Origin: Bacteroidia bacterium
GTDB lineage: Bacteria > Bacteroidota > Bacteroidia > SpSt-205
Length of the DNA stretch: 41,123 nucleotides
Assembly: GCA_025057135.1 (NCBI GenBank)
Contig: JANWXY010000032.1
Span: forward strand, 1 to 41,123
Direction: 5' to 3'
Position 1 is the stretch's first letter. Each line of letters begins with the position of its first letter. A program made the position numbers and the translations under genes. The notes under the pieces are model-generated. The model saw nothing but the letters and a program-made list of their open reading frames with translations. It did not search any database and had not been told where the DNA came from. Shown here piece after piece: positions 1-7,783 of this stretch.

Positions 1-94
1 GCGCTTATGTCTCTGTGTTCCCCCTTTGTTTTTTTTTTTTTTTTTTTTGTTTTTGGGGGGGGGGGGGGCCCGCGCCGGGGGCCCCCCCGCCCCC
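1..94. other. low-complexity contig-end sequence, probably artefact
   Basis: Positions 29-48 are 20 T, 50-54 are T and 55-68 are 14 G, followed by alternating G and C runs up to 94. The T-then-G and C-then-A runs (with the A run at 95-102) mirror each other like a fold-back. No coding sense is visible. This looks like polymerase slippage or a chimeric read end directly behind the terminator T-tract at 95-102, so base calls here should not be trusted. Confidence 0.75.
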
Positions 95-131
95 AAAAAA
101 AACCAGGGCAGCTGCCTTCAGTCAGCTGCCC
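95..131 (-). terminator. Rho-independent terminator of the small peptide gene
   Basis: Read on the minus strand there is a 9-bp perfect stem GGGCAGCTG / CAGCTGCCC (123-131 with 106-114), an 8-nt loop, then TGG and 8 T (102-95). It lies 43 nt downstream of the stop codon of the minus-strand peptide gene at 175-384, supporting that gene as a real transcription unit. Confidence 0.8.
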
Positions 132-174
132 CGCAAGAACATACTGCCAAACAAGACCACTAATGCAAAGAGCT

Positions 175-384
175 CTATCGTCCACAGAAACGCTTCCAGT
201 TACGACACTTGCTTCCACCCCCACCGAAGTAGGCTCTCGCTATTTGAGCCCGGTAGTTTTTACCAGGACCTTCGCTGATTTCAGTTACTTCTACTGCTTG
301 GCTTTTGACTACGACTTCGGCTGTTTCGGCTTTCGCCAGCATCACCCCGAGAAGGGGTACCAAGGTCAAGGCTATCTTTCTCAT
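175..384 (-). CDS. small secreted peptide precursor with C-terminal two-cysteine loop (hypothetical)
   Basis: A 69-aa protein that I do not recognise. Residues 1-19 form a good signal peptide: MRK, a hydrophobic core, and an AKA cleavage site. The predicted mature part is about 50 aa. It has an acidic/valine-rich front (residues 20-38) and a basic tail that ends in a glycine run and two cysteines, GGGGSKCRNWKRFCGR (Cys60 and Cys67, six residues apart, five basic residues in the tail). This could be a disulfide-closed cationic peptide, for example an antimicrobial or signalling peptide; that is inference only. A clear terminator follows the gene at 95-131, and tRNA-Pro lies upstream on the same strand. 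The alternative is a short chance ORF, but signal peptide plus terminator argue against it. No ribosome binding site is seen; ATG at 384 is chosen because it starts the signal peptide. Confidence 0.55.
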   Translation of the reverse strand: MRKIALTLVPLLGVMLAKAETAEVVVKSQAVEVTEISEGPGKNYRAQIARAYFGGGGSKCRNWKRFCGR

Positions 385-442
385 ACATGATTTATACGGA
401 AAAGGCGCATGGTGAGGTTGCAAGGCTAGTCGGCTGCATATT

Positions 443-450
443 CAAAACTA
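443..450 (-). promoter_or_regulatory. -7 box TAGTTTTG upstream of the peptide gene
   Basis: Exact TAnnTTTG match. It ends 3 nt before an ATG at 439 that opens a 15-codon ORF ending at 392, just 7 nt before the ATG (384) of the peptide gene. Predicted transcription start is close to 439. Confidence 0.4.
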
Positions 451-542
451 CTGCTGAGGAAAGAGTTAGAGATATTGTGCTGGGCTGTTTGAAGGGAGAG
501 TGAGAGCTCTCTGGAAAAAGAGAACGGGCTTCTGGTGCTTCG

Positions 543-616
543 TCGGGGAGGCGGGATTTGAACCCACGACCCCTAGTCCCCTAAACTAGTGCTCTACCGG
601 GCTGAGCTACTCCCCG
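543..616 (-). tRNA. tRNA-Pro (anticodon AGG)
   Basis: Full cloverleaf on the minus strand: acceptor CGGGGAG/CTCCCCG, D-arm GCTC/GAGC, anticodon stem CTAGT/ACTAG with loop TTAGGGG, T-arm GTGGG/CCCGC with TTCAAAT loop, discriminator A. The C1-G72 pair, A73, and G36-G37 fit proline. The anticodon reads AGG, which is unusual in bacteria (normally TGG, GGG or CGG). CCA is not encoded. A TACCTTTG box (626-633) ends 9 nt upstream. Confidence 0.9.
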
Positions 617-625
617 AAGCGGCTG

Positions 626-633
626 CAAAGGTA
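626..633 (-). promoter_or_regulatory. -7 box TACCTTTG of tRNA-Pro
   Basis: Exact Bacteroidetes -7 box, 9 nt before the tRNA 5' end. It gives an internal calibration for the distance between this box and a transcript start. No TTG is seen at the usual -33 position. Confidence 0.7.
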
Positions 634-647
634 AAAACAATCTGGCA

Positions 648-2048
648 CTATTGCGCCCACTTCAAAGCTCTCTGCACGGCGGCACGCCATCGGTGCAGTT
701 TATGAGCAGTGTGACGGGGCTCCCAACGCTCATGGATAGGGAGCTTTTCCACATTCAAGCCTGCCATGCGTCCAGCCAAAGCCGCTACCCCCCACGCAGT
801 TACTTCACCATGAGCTGGGCGCTCCACAGGTCTACCTATGAGGTCCGCTTGCAGCTGCATCAAGTATGGATTTACGCTCACGCCCCCATCTACAAAAAGC
901 GTATCTACAGCTCCGAAAGCCTCCAAGGCATCAGCACTCTGATAAGCCATAGCCTCTAATGCAGAAAGAAGAATGGTTTGACGGTCAGTTTCCCGAGTAA
1001 GCCCTATGATGAGCCCCCGAGCATATGGGTCCCAATAAGGCGCTCCCAGCCCTGTGAATGCAGGCACGAAAAATACATCTCCCACTTGTCCCGACAGGCT
1101 GTCTAACTCGGCGTAATCATGGAGTAGCCCTACTTTTTCCAACCACTGGAGGGCAGCCGCTGCACTAAAAATAGCGGCCTCCCAAGCATACACGGTGGCT
1201 TCCCCTTCTATCTGCCAGGCGACTGTGGTCAGGATACCCTGAGGCGCAGGCTCTGGCACTGTGCCGATATTTTTTAGGATAAAACAGCCTGTCCCGTAGG
1301 TGTTTTTGGTTTGCCCAGGAATGAAAGCCCCATGCCCATACAACGCAGCCTGTTGATCTCCCAAAACAGCATAAATCGGCATACCCCCGCCCCATAATAG
1401 CGTCTCTCCGTAGAAGCTCCCACTGGGACGCACCTCAGGTAGCCGTATGCCTCCTAATCCAAATCTTTCCATAAGCGCTTCTTCCCAGCGCAGTGTATGA
1501 ATATCAAAAAGCAGCGTACGAGAGGCATTGGAGACGTCGGTCTGAGTACGCCCAGTGAGCTTATACAGAAGCCACGCATCCACAGTGCCAAACTGGGCAC
1601 TCTTAGGCACTCCTCCTTCAGACAAGAGCCAGGCTATTTTAGTTGCGGAGAAATACGGGTCTATTACTAATCCCGTTCGTTGGCGGAAATACGCCTCCTG
1701 AGGTTTGAGCTGTTCGCAGAGAGGAGCTGTCCGTCTGTCTTGCCAAACTATTGCTCGAGTATAGGGCTTGCCTGTGTCGGGGTTCCAGGCGATCGTAGTC
1801 TCCCGCTGATTGGTAATTCCCACAGCGGCGATGTCAGAAGGGGTGATACCAGCAGTCCGAAATGCCTCAGAGATAGCCGCATGTTGAGCTTCCCAGAGCT
1901 CCTCGGGGTCCTGTTCCACCCAGCCCGGATGTGGGTAATAAAGGGAGATGGTTTGACGCCCCAGTCCGAGTATTTCGCCTTTCGGAGAAAAAACTATCGC
2001 TCTGGCTGAGCTGGTACCCTCGTCAATGGCCAAAAGCAGCTGTCTCAT
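648..2048 (-). CDS. glpK: glycerol kinase
   Basis: Phosphorylates glycerol to glycerol 3-phosphate with ATP in the cytoplasm, feeding glycerolipid synthesis or glycolysis. The 466-aa protein has the FGGY-kinase layout: N-terminal phosphate-binding motif DEGTSSARA (residues 9-17), ITNQRETTIAW near 77-87, the GDQQAALYGHG substrate/ADP region near 231-241, and a C-terminal VDGGVSVNPYLMQLQADL block. The first motif has Glu where most glycerol kinases have Gln (DQGTTSSR). It is about 35 residues shorter than the E. coli enzyme; the shortening appears spread through the C-terminal half. The ATG overlaps the stop of moxR by 4 nt, so the two are translationally coupled. No glycerol facilitator or glycerol-3-phosphate dehydrogenase is in the window. 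Other FGGY sugar kinases are possible but less likely. Confidence 0.88.
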   Translation of the reverse strand: MRQLLLAIDEGTSSARAIVFSPKGEILGLGRQTISLYYPHPGWVEQDPEELWEAQHAAISEAFRTAGITPSDIAAVGITNQRETTIAWNPDTGKPYTRAIVWQDRRTAPLCEQLKPQEAYFRQRTGLVIDPYFSATKIAWLLSEGGVPKSAQFGTVDAWLLYKLTGRTQTDVSNASRTLLFDIHTLRWEEALMERFGLGGIRLPEVRPSGSFYGETLLWGGGMPIYAVLGDQQAALYGHGAFIPGQTKNTYGTGCFILKNIGTVPEPAPQGILTTVAWQIEGEATVYAWEAAIFSAAAALQWLEKVGLLHDYAELDSLSGQVGDVFFVPAFTGLGAPYWDPYARGLIIGLTRETDRQTILLSALEAMAYQSADALEAFGAVDTLFVDGGVSVNPYLMQLQADLIGRPVERPAHGEVTAWGVAALAGRMAGLNVEKLPIHERWEPRHTAHKLHRWRAAVQRALKWAQ

Positions 2049-3040
2049 ACCACGGGTACTTTCTGCTCCATGAGGTAGCGAATGATCTTTTCAGGCGAAA
2101 TGCCTTCTGCCTCAGCTTGATACGAAAGTACCATACGGTGGCGAAGCACTGGAACGGCTACATACTGAACATCCTCCACATCGGGCGAATACTTGCCTGA
2201 GAGGAGGGCATGCGCTTTAGCTGCCAAGAGTAGGAACTGAGCAGCCCGAGGACCAACCCCCCAGCTGACATTCTCTTTGATGAAGGTGTCTTTGGATTCT
2301 TGAGGACGGGTACTGCGAGCTAAGTCTACGGCATAACGCACCACATTATCAGCGACGGGCATCTGACGGATGAGCTTTTGCAAGTGGATAATTTTTTCCG
2401 CAGACAGCATCGGCTCAATAGAAGGCTCCCAGACAGCGGTAGTACGCTTCACGACTTCTATTTCCTCGTCGCGAGAAGGATACCCTACAAATATGGCAAA
2501 CATAAATCGGTCTAACTGCGCCTCTGGTAGAGGATAAGTCCCTTCCTGTTCTATGGGGTTTTGCGTGGCAAGTACAAAAAATGGGTCGGGTAGAGGATGG
2601 GTCTGCCCTGATATAGAGACAGAGCGCTCCTGCATCGCTTCCAAAAGGGCAGACTGAGTTTTAGGCGAGGCTCGGTTTATTTCATCCGCTAAGATAATAT
2701 GGGCAAAAACTGGTCCCGGCATGAAGCGAAAATATCTCTGCCCTGTCTCGGGGTCTATTTGCAGGACTTCGGTCCCCAAAATGTCGGCTGGCATGAGGTC
2801 TGGCGTGAATTGAATGCGATGAAAAGTCAATCCCATAGCCTGAGCTAGGCTACTCACCATGAGTGTCTTGGCTACTCCAGGAGGACCGATGAGTAGGGCA
2901 TGACCTCGCCCGAACAAACTGAGTGTGAGAAAGTGCAGTGGCTCTTCTTGTCCGACAATCACCGAGGAGAGTGTCTGTCTCAATCGCTGATAAAGGGTAC
3001 GAAGCGCTTCCGCTTCTCGCCGTAAGGTCTCCTTATCCAT
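2045..3040 (-). CDS. MoxR-family AAA+ ATPase
   Basis: A 331-aa MoxR (AAA_3) ATPase, a chaperone-like protein usually linked to maturation of metalloenzymes or envelope protein complexes. Visible motifs are Walker A GPPGVAKT (residues 52-59), the FTPDLMPADILG block typical of MoxR, Walker B ending ADEINRA, the sensor region ATQNPIEQEGTYPLPEAQLDRFMF, and a C-terminal lid. I place the start at ATG 3040 because the -7-like box CATTTTTG ends 4 nt before it; the upstream in-frame extension would run across the divergent ccmC gene. MoxR genes usually sit next to DUF58 and von Willebrand factor A genes; here the partner is glpK, overlapping by 4 nt, so the usual neighbours are missing. Confidence 0.9.
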   Translation of the reverse strand: MDKETLRREAEALRTLYQRLRQTLSSVIVGQEEPLHFLTLSLFGRGHALLIGPPGVAKTLMVSSLAQAMGLTFHRIQFTPDLMPADILGTEVLQIDPETGQRYFRFMPGPVFAHIILADEINRASPKTQSALLEAMQERSVSISGQTHPLPDPFFVLATQNPIEQEGTYPLPEAQLDRFMFAIFVGYPSRDEEIEVVKRTTAVWEPSIEPMLSAEKIIHLQKLIRQMPVADNVVRYAVDLARSTRPQESKDTFIKENVSWGVGPRAAQFLLLAAKAHALLSGKYSPDVEDVQYVAVPVLRHRMVLSYQAEAEGISPEKIIRYLMEQKVPVV

Positions 3041-3044
3041 GATG

Positions 3045-3052
3045 CAAAAATG
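3045..3052 (-). promoter_or_regulatory. -7-like box CATTTTTG of moxR-glpK
   Basis: One mismatch to TAnnTTTG, followed by CATC and the ATG of moxR at 3040. Predicts a leaderless moxR-glpK mRNA. Confidence 0.45.
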
Positions 3053-3077
3053 CTTCGGAAAAAGCGTTCCTTCGTAT

Positions 3078-3749
3078 ATGCGCATCGCTGCGGTAATAGC
3101 CACTGTCAGCATCACGACAGCTTTACTCTTAGGCTTTCTCCTTCCCCTTCCCAAGATAGCTGGATTGGGCTGGACTGACCGCAACATCTTTTTCCACGTG
3201 CCGATGTGGTTTTCCATGTATGTGCTTATGGGAATATCATTTTTTTGGAGTGCCTCTCATCTGCTGAGGGAGGAGCCAGTCTCGGACCTCAAAGCCCGAG
3301 AAGCCGCCAAAGCCGCTATATTTTTTGGCCTTCTGGGGCTGATGACGGGTATTTTATGGTCTCGCGTGACTTGGGCAGAAGCACTCCCCGATACAGACTT
3401 TCAAGCATGGTGGGGCTGGGACCCTAAACAAACTTTCGCTCTAATAGCCATTCTAATGTACGGAGCATATTTCGTTTTACGGATGAGTGTGCGCAGCGAT
3501 CGCCTCAGAGGGCGCCTTGCTGCCACATATAATATCGTCGCTACTGTACTGGTACTGCCCCTGACCTTCTTTTTGCCACGATATATAGGCGGACTGCACC
3601 CAGGGGCCGAAGGTACCCCTGCTTTCCGAACCGAAGATATTAGCATTCTCCATCGGATAGTCTTTTACATCTCTGCGATAGGCTTCATCGCTCTGGGGAT
3701 TTGGCTGTGGCAACTGCGCTATAAAATAGCTCGGCTAACCGACCACTAA
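3078..3749 (+). CDS. ccmC: CcmC/CcsA-type haem-handling membrane protein
   Basis: A 223-aa integral membrane protein of the cytochrome c assembly family, six predicted membrane segments. It carries the tryptophan-rich haem-binding signature WWGWDPKQT in the periplasmic loop, and conserved histidines in FFHVPMW (before) and SILHRI (after). CcmC passes haem to CcmE during c-type cytochrome maturation. I choose ATG 3078 (MRIAAVIATVSIT) because it opens the first membrane helix; an in-frame ATG at 3039 would overlap the moxR start. No ccmB, ccmE or ccmF is adjacent in this window; in Bacteroidota these are often found elsewhere in the genome. The gene diverges from moxR with only 37 nt between start codons. 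Confidence 0.85.
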   Translation: MRIAAVIATVSITTALLLGFLLPLPKIAGLGWTDRNIFFHVPMWFSMYVLMGISFFWSASHLLREEPVSDLKAREAAKAAIFFGLLGLMTGILWSRVTWAEALPDTDFQAWWGWDPKQTFALIAILMYGAYFVLRMSVRSDRLRGRLAATYNIVATVLVLPLTFFLPRYIGGLHPGAEGTPAFRTEDISILHRIVFYISAIGFIALGIWLWQLRYKIARLTDH

Positions 3750-3757
3750 GTACCGCC

Positions 3758-3810
3758 GGCCTCTAAAAACTAATGAGGCCCCCGAGCGACCGGTCATATC
3801 GGTTGTCTCG
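3758..3810. terminator. two stem-loops between convergent ccmC and fba
   Basis: First stem GGCCTC/GAGGCC (3758-3763 with 3775-3780, loop of 11 nt). Second stem 3783-3810 pairs CGAGCGACCG-like arms around a 7-nt loop with one bulge. Neither is followed by a T run, so a terminator role for the convergent genes is only suggested by position. Confidence 0.35.
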
Positions 3811-3843
3811 AGAGCCGCTGTCTGATTTAGATATGCCGTTGAG

Positions 3844-4929
3844 TTAGGCGACTGTGATTTTTTCCTCTAAATAGACTGCTTGTACCGCCCGAATGATAGC
3901 TATACCTTCTTCCATGGGTCGTTGGAAAGCTTTGCGTCCTAAAATGAGCCCCATACCACCAGCCCGCTTATTTATGACCGCTGTACGGACAGCTTCGGCT
4001 AAGTCTGATTGCCCCGAAGAGGCACCGCCAGAGTTAATGAGTCCTACGCGTCCCATGTAGTTATTTATGACTTGATAGCGGCACAAATCTATGGGGTGGT
4101 CGGTCGTGAGCTTATCATAAACCTTACTGCTGGTTTTGCCGAATTTCAGTGCATTGTAGCCGCCGTTATTTTCTGGGAGCTTCTGCTTGATGATATCGGC
4201 TTGGAGGGTAGCGCCGAGATGATTGGCTTGACCGGTGAGGTCCGCCGCTAAATGATAATCTTTATCAGCATTGAAGGCCTTATTTCGCAGGTAGGTCCAG
4301 AGGATAGTGACCATGCCCAGCTCATGGGCATAGGCGAAAGCTTCGGCGATTTCCTGAATCTGACGGCTGGACTCCTCTGAGCCGAAATAGATGGTCGCGC
4401 CTATGGCCACCGCCCCCATGTCCCAAGCTTGCTTGACAGTTCCAAAGAGAATTTGGTCGTATTTATTGGGATAGGTGAGGAGTTCGTTATGATTGATTTT
4501 GACGATAAAGGGAATCTTGTGGGCATATTTGCGGGCGACACTTCCCAGCACGCCGAATGTAGAAGCGACGGCATTACACCCAGCTTCCAGCGCTAAGCGA
4601 ACGATGTTTTCAGGGTCAAAGTACATAGGATTTGGAGCAAAGGACGCTCCTCCAGAATGCTCTACCCCTTGATCCACTGGAAGGATTGATACATAACCAG
4701 TCCCACCAAGTGCCCCGTGAGAAAGCAAGGCTTGCATATTACGAAGCACCTGTGGCGGACGATCGCTATGCACCCAAACGCGGTCAATAAAATCGGGTCC
4801 CGGTAGATGAAGCTGTGTCTTGGGTATAGTTTGAGAGACGTGGTTCAAAAGGCTTTCTGCTTCATCGCCCAGGAGAGTTACGATGTCGTTGTATGACTCT
4901 ACGGAACGAATAGCTGCTGTCGTAGCCAT
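3844..4929 (-). CDS. fbaB: class I fructose-bisphosphate aldolase (FbaB/DhnA family)
   Basis: A 361-aa Schiff-base aldolase of the archaeal/bacterial DhnA type, which cleaves fructose 1,6-bisphosphate into dihydroxyacetone phosphate and glyceraldehyde 3-phosphate (or the reverse). Recognisable blocks are [20 protein letters not shown] (substrate loop), [33 protein letters not shown], the Lys-containing stretch [11 protein letters not shown], and the phosphate-binding C-terminal [14 protein letters not shown] and [15 protein letters not shown]. Length fits E. coli FbaB (350 aa). The ATG is 4 nt after the metK stop, so it is probably cotranscribed with metK. An overlap in function with class II aldolases cannot be judged here. 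Confidence 0.92.
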   Translation of the reverse strand: MATTAAIRSVESYNDIVTLLGDEAESLLNHVSQTIPKTQLHLPGPDFIDRVWVHSDRPPQVLRNMQALLSHGALGGTGYVSILPVDQGVEHSGGASFAPNPMYFDPENIVRLALEAGCNAVASTFGVLGSVARKYAHKIPFIVKINHNELLTYPNKYDQILFGTVKQAWDMGAVAIGATIYFGSEESSRQIQEIAEAFAYAHELGMVTILWTYLRNKAFNADKDYHLAADLTGQANHLGATLQADIIKQKLPENNGGYNALKFGKTSSKVYDKLTTDHPIDLCRYQVINNYMGRVGLINSGGASSGQSDLAEAVRTAVINKRAGGMGLILGRKAFQRPMEEGIAIIRAVQAVYLEEKITVA

Positions 4930-4933
4930 AGAC

Positions 4934-6235
4934 TTATCGGTTAGATAAGGTTTCTTTGACAGAAAAGGCTTCGCGAAGCCGTTCCACCTGGTCTAACTTT
5001 TCCCAAGGGAAGGTTTGAGCCTTACACTTCTGGTGGATATAGTGCTCTTGGGGACCGTCTGGTGTCTGCTCGACTCGGAGGGAAACTTGTTCGTAAGAGA
5101 TTACCTCCGGTTGGCGTCCGAGATGCCCATAAGCGGCTGTGGGACGATAAATAGGCGCCTGCAAACCCAAATGTTCAATAATCGCCGCTGGACGAAAATC
5201 AAAAAGCCGAAGCAGCTGCTGCGCAATCTCTCCATCGCTGAGTGGGACATTAGCGGTGCCGTAGGTATTCACGTATAGGGCTACGGGGTGGGCTATACCG
5301 ATAGCGTATGCGACTTGGATGAGGACTTCATCAGCGATACCCGCAGCCACGAGATTCTTTGCGACATAGCGGGCCATGTACGCAGCGCTTCTATCTACTT
5401 TCGTAGGGTCTTTTCCTGAAAAAGCTCCACCCCCGTGAGGTGCTCGTCCTCCGTAGGTATCCACGATGATTTTCCGTCCGGTGAGCCCAGTATCTGCATG
5501 GGGTCCGCCGAGTACGAAGCGCCCCGTAGGATTCACAAAAAGGCGAGTGTTTTCATCCAGCATTTCTGCAGGCAATACCCGCGGCAAAAGGATGGTTCGA
5601 ATGTCCTCCTCTATCTTTTTATGCATCGTCCGCCAGTCAGATGCGAACTCCTCATGCTGCGTGGAGAGCACAATCGTATGCACCCGCAGGGGGCGACCAT
5701 CATCCGCATATTCCACAGTCACCTGGCACTTTGCATCGGGGCGTAAGTACGGCATGAGGTGAGGCTCACGCTTACGAATGTGAGATAACTCTCGCAGAAG
5801 TCGGTGAGCATAAGCTATGGGCATGGGCATGTACTCTTCGGTTTCGCGAGAAGCGTAGCCGAACATCATGCCCTGGTCCCCAGCTCCCAAATCTGGGTCC
5901 AGTCCCTGTCCGCGATTGACGCCGAGGGCGATGTCGGGCGATTGTCGGTGGATAGTGACAATCACACCGCAGCTATCCGCATCAAAGCGAAGCTCAGAAC
6001 GGTTATACCCGATCTCCCGAATAGTTTGCCGAGCTATCTCCTCGTAATCTACACGAGCAGTAGTAGTAATCTCACCAGCGAGAACTACCAACCCAGTAGT
6101 TACGAGCGTTTCACATGCCACTCGGCCATACGGGTCCTGCGCTAATATAGCATCCAGCACAGCATCTGAAATCTGATCTGCCACCTTATCTGGATGCCCT
6201 TCGGATACGGACTCAGAGGTGAAAAGGTATGACAC
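4934..6235 (-). CDS. metK: S-adenosylmethionine synthetase
   Basis: Makes S-adenosylmethionine from methionine and ATP in the cytoplasm. The 433-aa protein has [17 protein letters not shown] at residues 9-25 (ATP binding), [12 protein letters not shown] in the first third, and the glycine-rich P-loop [19 protein letters not shown] in the C-terminal half. It is about 50 residues longer than E. coli MetK because of insertions, as in many Bacteroidota. I choose GTG 6235 ([10 protein letters not shown]), which matches the family N-terminus and lies 5 nt after a CATATTTG box; the in-frame ATG at 6274 would overlap the divergent gene. Followed at 4 nt by the aldolase gene. Confidence 0.95.
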   Translation of the reverse strand: MSYLFTSESVSEGHPDKVADQISDAVLDAILAQDPYGRVACETLVTTGLVVLAGEITTTARVDYEEIARQTIREIGYNRSELRFDADSCGVIVTIHRQSPDIALGVNRGQGLDPDLGAGDQGMMFGYASRETEEYMPMPIAYAHRLLRELSHIRKREPHLMPYLRPDAKCQVTVEYADDGRPLRVHTIVLSTQHEEFASDWRTMHKKIEEDIRTILLPRVLPAEMLDENTRLFVNPTGRFVLGGPHADTGLTGRKIIVDTYGGRAPHGGGAFSGKDPTKVDRSAAYMARYVAKNLVAAGIADEVLIQVAYAIGIAHPVALYVNTYGTANVPLSDGEIAQQLLRLFDFRPAAIIEHLGLQAPIYRPTAAYGHLGRQPEVISYEQVSLRVEQTPDGPQEHYIHQKCKAQTFPWEKLDQVERLREAFSVKETLSNR

Positions 6236-6240
6236 GAGTG

Positions 6241-6248
6241 CAAATATG
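6241..6248 (-). promoter_or_regulatory. -7-like box CATATTTG of metK-fba
   Basis: One mismatch to TAnnTTTG; 5 nt (CACTC) separate it from the GTG start of metK at 6235. Predicts a leaderless or nearly leaderless mRNA. Confidence 0.5.
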
Positions 6249-6260
6249 CACAAACCCGAG

Positions 6261-6268
6261 CATTTTTG
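6261..6268 (+). promoter_or_regulatory. -7-like box CATTTTTG of the 217-aa gene
   Basis: One mismatch to TAnnTTTG, then AACC and the ATG at 6273. It faces away from the metK box, and the two together fill the 37-nt gap between the divergent starts. Confidence 0.4.
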
Positions 6269-6272
6269 AACC

Positions 6273-6926
6273 ATGCGAACCTTAGTTATCGGTTCTCAAG
6301 AGCGTATTGAAGCCCTGATGCGCGGGGTTGGACAACGATGGCAGCCTGACTTGTGGGTATATCCGACTCGGATTTCCCCAGGATGGGGGTATTACGATGT
6401 AATCGTGGACTTGGAGGCCGATGAGCGGTCCTCACCTGCATTTTCGGTACCATCTCGGGCCCTATGGGTACTCTCTGCGGTCAAGAAACCTCTCCGAAGC
6501 CTCCTACCGGCTCCTACTTGGGCCCAGCGCTGTATCGGAGCGAATCTCCTACCAGTATTCTGTGAAAGAGCCCTAATAGAAGCTTGCGCCCTCTCCGAAG
6601 AAGCATGGTCAGCTTTTCAAAGTTGGGAACCTCAAGCTGTGCGCGTCCCAGACAGCGTCGGCATGGTAAGCCCGCGGCTCTTGGCTCTGATTCTCAACGA
6701 GGCCCTCCTCCTCCAAGGAGAAGCCGCTCTGACCATGGAGACTATTGACCTCGCAGTCAAACTCGGCCTGAACTATCCTCGTACCATCTCCGAATGGGGC
6801 AAAGCTATCGGTTGGCATCATATCCTACACCTCATGGAAGCCCTTCAAACAGATTATGGTGCAGGTACTTATCCCATAGCGCCCCTGCTTAGAAGTCTCG
6901 CTAATCAGACCATTTTATCCAGCTAA
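6273..6926 (+). CDS. lone 3-hydroxyacyl-CoA dehydrogenase C-terminal-domain protein
   Basis: A 217-aa cytoplasmic protein. Residues about 125-212 match the 3HCDH C-terminal helical domain: [39 protein letters not shown], and a final helix with [12 protein letters not shown]. The first 120 residues begin with a short hydrophobic strand (LVIGS) but lack the GxGxxG dinucleotide-binding motif and the HFFNP catalytic block. It therefore cannot be a complete dehydrogenase. Its neighbour 25 nt downstream on the same strand (6952) is a full-length dehydrogenase with its own promoter box. A helper, regulatory or substrate-binding role for the dehydrogenase is possible but is inference. I have seen similar short proteins annotated in Bacteroidota as 3-hydroxybutyryl-CoA dehydrogenases. 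Confidence 0.7.
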   Translation: MRTLVIGSQERIEALMRGVGQRWQPDLWVYPTRISPGWGYYDVIVDLEADERSSPAFSVPSRALWVLSAVKKPLRSLLPAPTWAQRCIGANLLPVFCERALIEACALSEEAWSAFQSWEPQAVRVPDSVGMVSPRLLALILNEALLLQGEAALTMETIDLAVKLGLNYPRTISEWGKAIGWHHILHLMEALQTDYGAGTYPIAPLLRSLANQTILSS

Positions 6927-6939
6927 AATCCACACTTTC

Positions 6940-6947
6940 TACATTTG
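6940..6947 (+). promoter_or_regulatory. -7 box TACATTTG of the dehydrogenase gene
   Basis: Exact TAnnTTTG, then GCCT and ATG 6952. It means the dehydrogenase can be transcribed separately from the 217-aa gene, as a leaderless mRNA. Confidence 0.7.
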
Positions 6948-6951
6948 GCCT

Positions 6952-7755
6952 ATGGAGGTGCTTATTCTTGGCGCAGGCACGATGGGGAAGGGAATCGCCG
7001 AAGTTTTCGCTGGACACAAAATAGCCGTTACCTTGTACGAACCTGACCCCGCTGCATGCGAGCGCGCTACCCCCGTGATTGAAAAATACGCTGGAAATCT
7101 GTCCCTTATGAGAGAGCTGCCCCAATCGCTTCCCCATGACATCGTGATAGAGGCTGTCCCCGAAGACTTGGCTCTCAAACGGCAGGTGTTAGCGGATGTA
7201 TCCGAGCGGCTTTCCCCAGAGAGCATCGTAGCCACAAACACTTCCGCACTCTCTGTGACCCTCCTTGCGCAAGCTACGAAATGTAAGACGCACTTCTTAG
7301 GCTGGCACTTTTTCAATCCCGCTCCACGGATGCCGCTGGTAGAGGTTATTCCGACAGTGCTCACTGCCCAGACGGTGGTGGAAAAGAGCGTACGGCTCCT
7401 TCAATCGGTGGGGAAAGTCCCGATAGTCGCTCCGGACCTCCCAGGCTTTATTGTGAATCGCGTAGCTCGGCCGTACTATGTAGAAGCGCTGCGTTTAGTT
7501 GAGCGAGGCGACATTTCCCCTGAGGTTATAGATCAGCTTATGGAGGGATTAGGCTTCCGAATGGGACCTTTTCGGCTAATGGATTTGATTGGTATAGATG
7601 TCAATCACGCTGTTACTCAGCGGGTGTGGGAAGGGCTATTTTATCCAGCGAGATTTCGTCCCTCATGGCTGCAAGCGCAAAAAATAGCGGCTGGCCAAAC
7701 GGGACGAAAAGCTGGGCATGGATTTTACGAGTATGAAGCCCAGAAGCGTCTGTAG
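6952..7755 (+). CDS. 3-hydroxyacyl-CoA (3-hydroxybutyryl-CoA) dehydrogenase
   Basis: Oxidises (S)-3-hydroxyacyl-CoA to 3-ketoacyl-CoA with NAD(P); acts in beta-oxidation, butyrate metabolism or the late phenylacetate pathway (PaaH type). The 267-aa protein has the Rossmann motif GAGTMGKG (residues 7-14), the EAVPED block (67-72), ATNTSALSV (94-102), the catalytic His119 in HFFNPAPRMPLVEV, and a C-terminal dimerisation domain with LPGFIVNRVARPYYVEALRL and GPFRLMDLIGIDVN. It is slightly shorter than typical Hbd (about 283 aa). ATG 6952 follows a TACATTTG box by 4 nt. The paa genes 8 kb away suggest, but do not prove, a role in aromatic or fatty acid breakdown. Confidence 0.9.
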   Translation: MEVLILGAGTMGKGIAEVFAGHKIAVTLYEPDPAACERATPVIEKYAGNLSLMRELPQSLPHDIVIEAVPEDLALKRQVLADVSERLSPESIVATNTSALSVTLLAQATKCKTHFLGWHFFNPAPRMPLVEVIPTVLTAQTVVEKSVRLLQSVGKVPIVAPDLPGFIVNRVARPYYVEALRLVERGDISPEVIDQLMEGLGFRMGPFRLMDLIGIDVNHAVTQRVWEGLFYPARFRPSWLQAQKIAAGQTGRKAGHGFYEYEAQKRL

Positions 7756-7783
7756 TGAAGTTACACAGCGACCACACCTGGGC

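Noticed and set aside
7-390. Plus-strand frames of 87 and 127 residues across the homopolymer region
   Set aside because: They begin in the artefactual T/G runs, are Phe/Gly/Pro-rich only because of these, and lie opposite the better-supported peptide gene.
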